Assembly: GCA_937859895.1 (NCBI GenBank)
Contig: CALMAV010000536.1
Coordinates: 1-10,101, forward strand
Origin: an uncultured Bryobacterales bacterium
GTDB lineage: Bacteria; Acidobacteriota; Terriglobia; Bryobacterales; Bryobacteraceae
Length of the DNA: 10,101 nucleotides
Direction of reading: 5' to 3'
The notes under the pieces were generated by a model. The model was not told where the DNA came from and did no database searches. It saw only the letters and a program-made list of their open reading frames with translations. Both the position numbers and the translations under genes were made by a program. Shown here one piece after another: positions 1-6,501 of the stretch. Numbering within the stretch: position 1 is the stretch's first letter; every line of letters starts with the position of its first letter.

Positions 1-807
1 AGCTAGTTCCGGATACTTGTCTTCACACCGGTTGCCGGCTCGCGTCTGGATCTCCAATTCGCCATCGCGCAAAAAGCAGAGAGCACGTACGCCATCCCAC
101 TTAATTTCATAAAGCCACTGGTCGCCCTCCGGCGGCTCGGTAACGGCGGTGGCCAGCATTGCGCTGATGTTCGCCGGCATTCTTGATTTTATCGCGCCAG
201 CAATCTCGCCGAGGCCCACCTGCTCCACGTTGCTGGCAATCTCATCCTGCGAACGCTTGGTTGCCACACTCCACGCAAATTGGTCAATGTCGTAGTCAGT
301 GACAACGTATTCATCTTTCTTCTTGAGCAGCAGCCACTCGTTGCCCTTCCCGCGATTCTTCATTCGAACAATCGCCCAGGAGCCGTGGAGCTTTGAACCG
401 TGGAGTTCGAACTTGAAGTCGCCGCGCTCTAATTGCGCTTCGGCAGGCTCGTCGCCCAGCACTGCATAGTCGCCGGTGTCCCACAGCATGACGCTACCTG
501 CGCCATAGTTGCCCTCAGGTATGTTGCCCTCGAAAGTGCCGTAATCGAAGGGATGGTCCTCCACTTTCATCGCCAGAGATTTACGCGCGGGGTCGAGACT
601 CGGTCCTTTGGGAACAGCCCAACTGACCAGCACGCCGCCAACCTGCAACCGGAAGTCGTAGTGCAGGCGCGTAGCATCGTGCCGCTGCACACAAAAGAAG
701 CCGCCGCGTGTCGCCGCACCAGCAGGCTTCTCCTCCGGACCGGGCTCCGGAGTCTTGTCAAAGTGACGTTTCTGAGCGTACTCTTTCAGCGCCATTGCTG
801 CCGTCAT
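1..807 (-). CDS. ligD: ATP-dependent DNA ligase LigD, N-terminal part (3'-phosphoesterase domain plus start of ligase domain), cut by window edge
   Basis: LigD repairs DNA double-strand breaks by non-homologous end joining with Ku; its PE domain trims 3'-phosphate and ribonucleotide ends and its ligase domain seals them. The 269 codons seen read without a stop from ATG 807 to base 1. The PE domain (about residues 7-170) opens with LKEY and TPEP and carries HDATRLHYDFR, giving H43, H49, D51 and R53; H85 and Y89 lie in EDHPFDY. These match the metal and catalytic residues known in Pseudomonas LigD, each shifted by one. The ligase nucleotidyl-transfer motif EIKWDGVR starts at residue 234, with the AMP-accepting lysine K236, followed by TRAGN. 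With PE first, the order is PE-LIG, possibly followed by POL outside the window. ATG 795 (MALKEY) is an equally good start; neither has a clear ribosome binding site. It is divergent from dnaG. No Ku gene is visible. Confidence 0.95.
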   Translation of the reverse strand, partial: MTAAMALKEYAQKRHFDKTPEPGPEEKPAGAATRGGFFCVQRHDATRLHYDFRLQVGGVLVSWAVPKGPSLDPARKSLAMKVEDHPFDYGTFEGNIPEGNYGAGSVMLWDTGDYAVLGDEPAEAQLERGDFKFELHGSKLHGSWAIVRMKNRGKGNEWLLLKKKDEYVVTDYDIDQFAWSVATKRSQDEIASNVEQVGLGEIAGAIKSRMPANISAMLATAVTEPPEGDQWLYEIKWDGVRALCFLRDGELEIQTRAGNRCEDKYPELA

Positions 808-872
808 TATCCCAGCGTCGTCGACCAAGGCCGCTGGTACCCTAGAAGTTCCTCCCCCGGAAAGCAGTTCCG
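808..872. promoter_or_regulatory. Divergent ligD/dnaG intergenic region with inverted repeat at the dnaG start
   Basis: This 65-bp gap must hold the start signals of ligD (minus) unless they lie in dnaG, and probably those of dnaG (plus). I see no convincing -35/-10 pair. A perfect inverted repeat, CGGAA-AGCAG-TTCCG, fills 858-872 and ends exactly one base before the dnaG start codon. It contains GGAAAG, the only Shine-Dalgarno-like bases for dnaG. The 7-mer GCAGTTC occurs at 864-870 and again at 875-881, 11 bp apart. A role in translation control or protein binding is inference. Confidence 0.4.
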
Positions 873-2624
873 TTGCAGTTCTCCGAACAGCTCAAAAGCC
901 AGCTCAACATTGTCGACGTGGTTGGACAGTATCTGCGGCTGAAGAAACAAGGCACCCGCTACGTTGGGCTCTGCCCATTCCACTCAGAGAAGACTCCTTC
1001 GTTTAGCGTCAGCCCTGCGCTGCAAATCTACAAGTGCTTCGGCTGTGGCGAAGCTGGCGACGTGTTTAAGTTCGTCATGGAGCATGACCAACTCACATTT
1101 CCCGAGGCCATTAAAGTCCTAGCGGAACGACAAGGGATTCCGGTACCCGAGCGGCAACGCTCCGATGATCCGGACACTCAGCGCCGGGAAGCTTTGATGG
1201 AGATGCATGAGATTGCGGCCGAAGTCTTTCAGAACAACTTGCGCGGGCCGGCCGGCAAAGAAGCGCTTGCCTATCTTGCCAAGCGAGGCGTCTCAGCCCA
1301 ATCGATAGCCGAGTTCCGTTTGGGAGTATCGGACGGCAGTGGTCAGCAACTAACGCAGCGGCTACAGAAGTTTGGCAATGCCTCCCTGGAAAATTCAGGA
1401 TTGGTTGGCAAGAGAGAAAGTGGGGGAGGCTTCTACGATACCTTCCGATCGCGGTTGATGTTTCCCATCCACAACGAATCGGGCAAGGTGATTGCTTTCG
1501 GTGGACGCGCCATGCGAGCGGAGGAGAAAGCTAAATACATTAACTCGCCTGAGACTGCGATCTATAAAAAATCGCAGGTGCTATATAACCTGCATCGCGC
1601 GAAAATGGCAGCGCGTAAGAACGATCGTTTCATCCTTGTAGAAGGCTACATGGACGTGATCGGTGTCTACTCAGCCGGTTTGCAGGAAGTTGTGGCAAGT
1701 AGCGGTACGTCGCTCTCGTCTGATCAGGTTCGCAGCATGAAGCGACAAATCTCGCAACAGCAAGCCAGCCGCGGACAGGTGATCTTAAACTTCGACCCGG
1801 ATGCGGCAGGAGTTCGATCCACTGAGAAATATATCGGCGCCATGATTGCTGAAGGTTTGCGGGTGAAAGTTCTATCGTTATCAGGCGGACTGGATCCGGA
1901 TGAGTTTATTCAGCAGCATGGAGCGGAAGCGTATGCAAAGGCGGTAAAAGAAGCGGGGTCTTACTTCCACTGGCTGGCCGATCGTGCGCGGGAAAAGTTT
2001 GACATGCGCTCGCCTGAAGGACGCGTGGATGCCTTTGAGTATCTGATGCCGGTGCTGCAACTGGTGCATGATCGCGTAGAGCGCGGTGCCATTGCTAACG
2101 ACCTTGCCGAATACATGAATGTGGATCGGGACACCATTCGCGCAAATTTGAAATCCAAGAGTACCGAACCGACCCCAAAAAAACGGTCTCTGCCCGCGAC
2201 GGTGCCTCCTAATGAAAGGCTACTGGTTCTGTGCCTCTTGAATCACGCAGAGGCGCGGGTTGTGATCCGGCAGTATTTAACCCAATCGCAGTTGGTGTTG
2301 CATTTGGAGCTGCGACCAATTTTCGAAGCTTGGTTGGGGGACGACGATGGAGAAACATTCTCCGTTTCGCGCATCTCGGACAAGCTGGAACCCCGTATGC
2401 AAACTTTGCTTTCGGAACTGAGCTTCTCCGATCTCAGCATCAGCGAAGAGGACGCGCCGCACCAGGTTTTACATTGTCTGGAAGAGCTGGAGACGACAGC
2501 GCTGGAGCGAAGCCGAATTGACCTCAAGCAGCAGATTAAACAACTTGAGCAGGCCGGTGATTTCGCCGGAGCGATGCGGCTGGCTGCAGAGCTAAACCAA
2601 CCCACAACTCACCCCAACAGATGA
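873..2624 (+). CDS. dnaG: DNA primase
   Basis: DnaG makes the RNA primers for leading- and lagging-strand synthesis and works with the replicative helicase DnaB. The protein has 583 residues, normal for the family. The CHC2 zinc-binding domain is at about 1-95, with C34, H37, C55 and C58 in CPFH and CFGCG. The catalytic core follows, including the RLMFPIHNESGKVIAFGGR segment. The Toprim fold shows VEGYMDV with catalytic E257 and NFDPDAAG with D308 and D310. The C-terminal 130 or so residues are diverged, as expected for the DnaB-binding domain. The start is TTG 873: a stop (TAG 843-845) lies upstream in frame with no ATG or GTG between, and the zinc finger begins only 33 residues later. A 7-residue segment QQQASRG (295-301) lengthens the loop before the DPD strand relative to E. 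coli. rpoD follows 83 nt downstream in the same direction. Confidence 0.97.
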   Translation: MQFSEQLKSQLNIVDVVGQYLRLKKQGTRYVGLCPFHSEKTPSFSVSPALQIYKCFGCGEAGDVFKFVMEHDQLTFPEAIKVLAERQGIPVPERQRSDDPDTQRREALMEMHEIAAEVFQNNLRGPAGKEALAYLAKRGVSAQSIAEFRLGVSDGSGQQLTQRLQKFGNASLENSGLVGKRESGGGFYDTFRSRLMFPIHNESGKVIAFGGRAMRAEEKAKYINSPETAIYKKSQVLYNLHRAKMAARKNDRFILVEGYMDVIGVYSAGLQEVVASSGTSLSSDQVRSMKRQISQQQASRGQVILNFDPDAAGVRSTEKYIGAMIAEGLRVKVLSLSGGLDPDEFIQQHGAEAYAKAVKEAGSYFHWLADRAREKFDMRSPEGRVDAFEYLMPVLQLVHDRVERGAIANDLAEYMNVDRDTIRANLKSKSTEPTPKKRSLPATVPPNERLLVLCLLNHAEARVVIRQYLTQSQLVLHLELRPIFEAWLGDDDGETFSVSRISDKLEPRMQTLLSELSFSDLSISEEDAPHQVLHCLEELETTALERSRIDLKQQIKQLEQAGDFAGAMRLAAELNQPTTHPNR

Positions 2625-2707
2625 TGAAAGCTGTTGTACTATGAGGAGTCGATAGGGTGAATTAGTGTTCACACCGTTCGATCTACACGTGTGTTGACTA
2701 GTAGTTC
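2625..2707 (+). promoter_or_regulatory. dnaG-rpoD intergenic spacer with two small palindromes
   Basis: The 83-nt spacer contains two related dyads: GTGTTCACAC at 2665-2674 and ACACGTGT at 2685-2692, with centres 19 bp apart. A TTGACT hexamer lies at 2694-2699 but has no -10 partner at normal spacing. No Shine-Dalgarno sequence precedes the rpoD ATG. There is no stem plus T-run that would act as a terminator, so dnaG transcription can read into rpoD. An operator or secondary promoter here is possible but unproven. Confidence 0.3.
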
Positions 2708-4360
2708 ATGCAGGAAACCGACGACAAAGGCTTTGCACTTTTCGATGATGTAAGTGAAGCCACACCTGACGATCTGTCGGGCACTGGTGAACTCAGCGAC
2801 TTCCCCCCTGACGTGCATGGATCGCCAGCTGGCTTACTGGATGATCCTAAAGGACTTGGGCGCAAAGAGGAGGAAGGCGACGACCTCACTGATCTCGACC
2901 TGACTCCGGGCACGCTCGACAAGAGTAACGATTCGGTACGTGTCTACTTGCGCGAGATGGGCACGGTGCCGCTACTTACGCGGGACGGCGAGATTGAGCT
3001 CGCAAAACAGATTGAGCGTGGGCAGAGAGCTGTAATGAAGGCACTATCCCGCTCTCGCCTTATTGTCCAGATGGTGATTGAGACCAAGACTGCCGTGCAG
3101 CGTGGAAGTCTTCCTATACTCGAAGTAGTAGCAGCACCGGATGTCCTCAATGTTGAAGATGAACAATCTGCCGGCGCGCAGTTAGCAGAGCAGTATGTGT
3201 CCGATGTGGAGCAGATTGACACGCTCTTTCGCAAGTCAGAATCGCTCCGCCACAAGCTGTTGATTGCTTCGCGGTCACTGAAGCCTAAGCAGCATCGCAA
3301 AGCTCGTTACGAATACCTGCGTTGCGTGGTTCAAATATCCCGTAGTATTCGGAACCTTGCGTTCACAGCACGTTTTCAACGCTCATTGAGCGCTGCTTTG
3401 CGCAAGTTTGTGGGTCAAATCAGCTTGTTGGAGGAGGAATGCGGGCGATTGCAGCGAAGCATCGACCTGCTCGGAAGCACGAACGCAGCAGCCGGAGCGG
3501 CTCTGCGCAGGGAACTGAAAGCACTGACAGGGCAGATTCAGACTCTGGAAGAGCACGCCGGAACTTCATCGGTCGAACTGCATCGCACCTTGACTATTAT
3601 TGAGCGTGGTGAGGTTAGCACTGATCATGCTAAAAAGCGCTTAATTGAGGCGAATCTTCGACTGGTTGTTTCAGTGGCGAAGCGCTACACCAATCGTGGC
3701 ATGCAGTTTCTCGATTTGATTCAGGAAGGCAACATTGGGTTAATGCGCGCGGTAGAAAAGTTCGACTATAAGCGCGGCTACAAATTTTCAACTTACGCAA
3801 CGTGGTGGGTGAGGCAGGCAGTTACGCGCGCCATTGCAGACCAAGGGCGTACCATTCGCATTCCAGTTCACATGATCGAGACGATCAATAAACTCGTTCG
3901 TCTGCAACGCTTAATGCAACAGGAACTGCGGCGCGAACCCACAACCGAAGAACTGGCTGTGCGGATGGAACTCCAGCCGAGTAAGATTCGGCGAGTCTTG
4001 CGCATCGCTCAAGAGCCAATTTCATTGCAAACTCCGGTGGGCGAAGAAGAAGAGTCAAACCTGGGCGATTTTCTAGTGGATCACCGCATGGTGTCGGCAT
4101 CCGATGCAATGATCAACTTGAACTTACGCGAGCAAACCGCTGAGGTGCTGAAGACGCTGAGCCCGCGCGAGGAGAAAATAGTCAAGATGCGCTTCGGGTT
4201 GCAAGATGGCAGCGAGCATACGCTGGAAGAAGTAGGTCAGAATTTTGCAGTTACGCGCGAACGGATCCGGCAGATTGAGGCGAAAGCGCTCCGTAAGCTG
4301 CGTCATCCCAGCCGCAGCCATCGTCTGCGCACTTTCCTTGAAAACAACGCTTCCTCGTAA
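2708..4360 (+). CDS. rpoD: Primary (housekeeping) RNA polymerase sigma factor, sigma-70 family
   Basis: The protein directs RNA polymerase core to -10/-35 promoters. Its 550 residues show the group 1 sigma-70 layout. An acidic N-terminal stretch (1-73) is followed by region 1.2 (NDSVRVYLREMGTVPLL, 74-90). A non-conserved, mainly helical linker spans about 110-300. Region 2 (about 308-395) includes the core-binding ANLRLVVSVAKRY, DLIQEGNIGLMRAVEKFD, and the -10 recognition and melting segment STYATWWVRQAVTRAIADQ. Region 3 is about 396-460, and region 4 about 472-545, with the -35-binding helix-turn-helix TLEEVGQNFAVTRERIRQIE. ATG 2708 is the first start after an in-frame TAG at 2702-2704. It lacks a ribosome binding site, so translation may depend on reading from dnaG. 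A clear region 1.1 is not seen. The dnaG-rpoD pairing is the core of the macromolecular synthesis operon; rpsU is absent here. Confidence 0.97.
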   Translation: MQETDDKGFALFDDVSEATPDDLSGTGELSDFPPDVHGSPAGLLDDPKGLGRKEEEGDDLTDLDLTPGTLDKSNDSVRVYLREMGTVPLLTRDGEIELAKQIERGQRAVMKALSRSRLIVQMVIETKTAVQRGSLPILEVVAAPDVLNVEDEQSAGAQLAEQYVSDVEQIDTLFRKSESLRHKLLIASRSLKPKQHRKARYEYLRCVVQISRSIRNLAFTARFQRSLSAALRKFVGQISLLEEECGRLQRSIDLLGSTNAAAGAALRRELKALTGQIQTLEEHAGTSSVELHRTLTIIERGEVSTDHAKKRLIEANLRLVVSVAKRYTNRGMQFLDLIQEGNIGLMRAVEKFDYKRGYKFSTYATWWVRQAVTRAIADQGRTIRIPVHMIETINKLVRLQRLMQQELRREPTTEELAVRMELQPSKIRRVLRIAQEPISLQTPVGEEEESNLGDFLVDHRMVSASDAMINLNLREQTAEVLKTLSPREEKIVKMRFGLQDGSEHTLEEVGQNFAVTRERIRQIEAKALRKLRHPSRSHRLRTFLENNASS

Positions 4361-4364
4361 GGAC

Positions 4365-4880
4365 TCAGTCGTGCGCGGAAACGTGATCGGATACTGTCAC
4401 GTGGGGCTTCACGGTTGTTCGTGTACGACCACCAAATATCTTTGCTAGCGCCTTCTGCCTGAAGTCGAAAATCTCCAGCAGCTGCCGCTTGACTACTACA
4501 GCATGCGCGATAGCTCCAACCGGACCGAGCGGAAGCGCATAGTCAACGCGATCACCTACCCGAGTCCCTTCTGACGTTTCTGTAAATGTATGCTGGTGAC
4601 GCCATAGCGAATACGGTCCCCGCGCCTGCTGATCGATAAACAGGTGAGGCGGCTGGTACTCTTCAATGACAGTTTTCCACTTGATAGGCAAGCCGAGCCA
4701 CTTGATAACGTAGTCGATCTCGGCACCTTTGCGCATCTCGACTCGTTCTTTCGATACGACTTGGAAGTTGAGCCACTGCGGAGTAATCTTCGCCAGATTA
4801 TACGGGCTCTCAAAGACTTCGAACGTGCTCTGAAGTGTTCGCTCGGTTAGCATCTCGCACTGCAGCGTATAGATAGACAT
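4365..4880 (-). CDS. SRPBCC (START-like) family protein, putative ligand-binding
   Basis: A 171-residue soluble protein of the SRPBCC superfamily (helix-grip fold with a deep hydrophobic pocket), in the subgroup often labelled cyclase/dehydrase-like. The features seen fit that subgroup: an N-terminal strand, then FEVFESPYNLAKITPQWLNF (20-39), GAEIDYVIKW (52-61), a P-IKWKT segment (65-70), PPHLFIDQQARGPYSLWRHQHTF (77-99) and a late DRVDYALPLGP (110-120), then a long C-terminal helix (about 122-148). The last 20 residues look like an unstructured tail. No ligand or reaction can be given; relatives are found alone or fused to NAD-dependent epimerases. It converges on rpoD with a 4-nt gap and is divergent from the methyltransferase gene. 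ATG 4880 is preceded only by a weak GGGG. Confidence 0.8.
   Translation of the reverse strand: MSIYTLQCEMLTERTLQSTFEVFESPYNLAKITPQWLNFQVVSKERVEMRKGAEIDYVIKWLGLPIKWKTVIEEYQPPHLFIDQQARGPYSLWRHQHTFTETSEGTRVGDRVDYALPLGPVGAIAHAVVVKRQLLEIFDFRQKALAKIFGGRTRTTVKPHVTVSDHVSAHD
4381..4425. other. Cluster of short inverted repeats just after the rpoD stop (possible 3'-end hairpin)
   Basis: A perfect 6-bp dyad ACGTGA / TCACGT lies at 4381-4386 and 4397-4402 with a 10-nt loop, 21 nt past the rpoD stop and inside the 3' end of the SRPBCC gene. Alternate CACG/CGTG pairings continue to about 4425. There is no T-run on the plus strand and only TTTCC on the minus side, so it is not a classical intrinsic terminator. 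It could stabilise transcript ends, or be chance within the codons for the C-terminal VTVSDHVS region. Confidence 0.25.
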
Positions 4881-4946
4881 GGCCCCAGTAGAATGGTAGC
4901 GGTCTCGAAGTGAGCGCGCCTAGCTCGCTTTAGTAATCGATGACTT
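4881..4946. promoter_or_regulatory. Divergent promoter region between the SRPBCC and methyltransferase genes
   Basis: The 66-bp gap separates two divergent start codons and so should carry start signals for both. On the plus strand a TAGTAAT at 4931-4937 could act as a -10 element about 10 nt before the methyltransferase ATG, which would give a leaderless or nearly leaderless transcript. Its -35 region is unconvincing. No Shine-Dalgarno sequence is present for the plus-strand gene. Confidence 0.3.
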
Positions 4947-5747
4947 ATGAATGCCGCAGCTCTGCCCGATTACAACAACCTAGCCACTGTCTTCGACCGC
5001 TCTCTACCTCTGATTGAGCCGGTTGGTTCGGCAGTAGTCGCTCACATCCCCGCAAGGCCAGAAGGTGCAAACGTGCTCGATATAGCGTGCGGCACGGGCG
5101 AGCCTGGCTTAAGTTTGGCGCGACGCTCACCAGGCATTCAGCTGCTTGGCGTTGATGCTGCCCTCGGCATGGTCGAGATCGCTCGAGCGAAAGCAACAAG
5201 GGAGAACCTGACCAACGTCCGCTTTGAAGTGATGACTGCGGAGAACCTTGCCTGCGCGGACAGTAGCATGGATGCCGTTATTTCGCGTTTCGGGCTGCTG
5301 ATGTTTGGCGATGTTGAAGCGTCTGCGCGCCAACTAGCGCGAGTGTTGCGCGTCGGTGGACACTTCAGCGTAGCTGTATGGGATAACGCCAGCACCAACA
5401 CGCTGTTTAGCTCCGTAGTCGCAGCATTGCGTCCGCTTGTTCCCACCGAGCTAATCGCCCCCTTTGACAGTTTCCAACTGATTGAAGCCGGAAGGCACTT
5501 GCACGGGGCAGGGTTGACGGACGCACAGTCGGAGTTCTTCTCCTGGCATTACGATTTCCATAGCCTGGAAGCTTGGTGGGAGTTTGTCTCAGCGCCCGGT
5601 TTATTCAGTCGGCAGTTTGCCGTCCTTGGAGAAGGAGAGAAAGAGCAGGTACGCGCAGCGGTTGCCGCTGCAATGGCAGCTTACCGGCAGGACAACGGCT
5701 CTTACCGCATTCCCCATACGTGCAGATTATGGTGGGGTCAGCGGTGA
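4947..5747 (+). CDS. Class I SAM-dependent methyltransferase (UbiE/Methyltransf_11-like)
   Basis: A 266-residue cytosolic enzyme with the Rossmann-like methyltransferase fold. Motif I VLDIACGTG (43-51) binds S-adenosylmethionine. The acidic D70 in LLGVDAALGMVEIARAK (67-83) would bind the ribose hydroxyls. MTAENLACADSSMDAVISRF (96-115) contains the motif II/III region, and RVLRVGGHFSVAVW (132-145) is the strand 5 region. The C-terminal part (about 165-266) is a variable substrate cap with a FHSLEAWWEF segment and ends in DNGSYRIPHTCRLWW, a tail known from related uncharacterised methyltransferases. The substrate cannot be read from the sequence. ATG 4947 has no ribosome binding site. nth begins 28 nt after the stop on the same strand, so the two are probably co-transcribed, without an obvious functional link. 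Confidence 0.88.
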   Translation: MNAAALPDYNNLATVFDRSLPLIEPVGSAVVAHIPARPEGANVLDIACGTGEPGLSLARRSPGIQLLGVDAALGMVEIARAKATRENLTNVRFEVMTAENLACADSSMDAVISRFGLLMFGDVEASARQLARVLRVGGHFSVAVWDNASTNTLFSSVVAALRPLVPTELIAPFDSFQLIEAGRHLHGAGLTDAQSEFFSWHYDFHSLEAWWEFVSAPGLFSRQFAVLGEGEKEQVRAAVAAAMAAYRQDNGSYRIPHTCRLWWGQR

Positions 5748-5775
5748 GGCACTTGGGTTATGTTAGTGCTTTCCC

Positions 5776-6501
5776 ATGCCAGAGATTGTTGACGTCGCCG
5801 TTCCCACGCCGGTTCATGAAGTAACACCTCCGAAGAAGGTTCCGAAGCCGAAGAATGCAGGAGAACGCAAGGCGCGGGTGCAACGAATTTTTGAAGAGTT
5901 TGATCGGTTGTTCCCTGAGGCCACTTGTGCCTTACAACATGAGAACGCGTGGCAGCTCCTGGTGGCGACAATCCTCTCGGCGCAATGTACAGATGAGCGC
6001 GTGAACAAAGTCACGCCAGGGTTGTTCGCAAAATATCCAACCGTTCACGATTTTGCAAATGCGTCCCAAGAGGAGCTGGCAAACGACATTCGTTCTACCG
6101 GCTTCTTCAATAACAAATCAAAGTCTGTCATCGGCGCGGCTCGGAAAGTGCTAAGTGATTTTAGCGGCGAGGTTCCACAAACCATTGAGGAGTTGCTGAC
6201 TGTACCGGGAGCAGCTCGCAAGACAGCAAATGTTGTTCTAGGTACAAGCTACGGCGTTGCCGCAGGTGTTGTTGTCGATACGCATGTGCAGCGTATTAGC
6301 CAGCGGTTAGCCCTTACTAAGAACGAAGACCCGGTTAAAATTGAGCGCGATCTGATGGCGATTGTGCCACAGGATCGCTGGATACTATTCGCGCACCAGA
6401 CCATTCACTTTGGGCGGCAAATCTGTATTGCGCGGAAGCCGAGGTGTGCCAACTGCCCGCTGGATTTGCTTTGCTATAGCGCGGATAAAACGCTTGCCTG
6501 A
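5776..6501 (+). CDS. nth: Endonuclease III (DNA glycosylase/AP lyase)
   Basis: Nth removes oxidised pyrimidines from DNA and cuts the resulting abasic site in base-excision repair. The protein has 241 residues against 211 in E. coli; the extra is an N-terminal proline- and lysine-rich tail (about 1-30, PPKKVPKPK). The core shows WQLLVATILSAQCTDERVNK (59-78) and the helix-hairpin-helix LTVPGAARKTANVVLG (141-156), with catalytic lysine K149. The catalytic aspartate is D168 in VVVDTHVQRI. A complete 4Fe-4S motif, C-x6-C-x2-C-x5-C, is at C217, C224, C227 and C233. The hairpin has Ala at the second glycine position of the usual LPGVGRKTA, a substitution also met in active relatives. ATG 5776 lacks a Shine-Dalgarno sequence. 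The stop overlaps the proposed start of the downstream kinase by 8 nt. Confidence 0.96.
   Translation: MPEIVDVAVPTPVHEVTPPKKVPKPKNAGERKARVQRIFEEFDRLFPEATCALQHENAWQLLVATILSAQCTDERVNKVTPGLFAKYPTVHDFANASQEELANDIRSTGFFNNKSKSVIGAARKVLSDFSGEVPQTIEELLTVPGAARKTANVVLGTSYGVAAGVVVDTHVQRISQRLALTKNEDPVKIERDLMAIVPQDRWILFAHQTIHFGRQICIARKPRCANCPLDLLCYSADKTLA

Noticed and set aside
433..942. 169-codon open frame on the plus strand
   Set aside because: It lies antisense over the LigD phosphoesterase domain and runs into dnaG in another frame; its product has no family features, whereas both real frames show catalytic motifs.
2243..2605. 120-codon minus-strand frame inside dnaG
   Set aside because: Serine/cysteine/arginine-rich shadow of the C-terminal dnaG codons; no start signals and no recognisable domain.
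2621..2644. Seven-codon ATG-ATG leader-like ORF overlapping the dnaG stop
   Set aside because: Too short, no run of regulatory codons and no attenuator-like stems after it.
2694..2699. TTGACT as a -35 box for rpoD
   Set aside because: No -10-like hexamer at 16-19 bp spacing, and a start there would lie inside the coding region.
2944..3300. 118-codon minus-strand frame inside rpoD
   Set aside because: Shadow of the rpoD non-conserved linker; composition is that of antisense codons.
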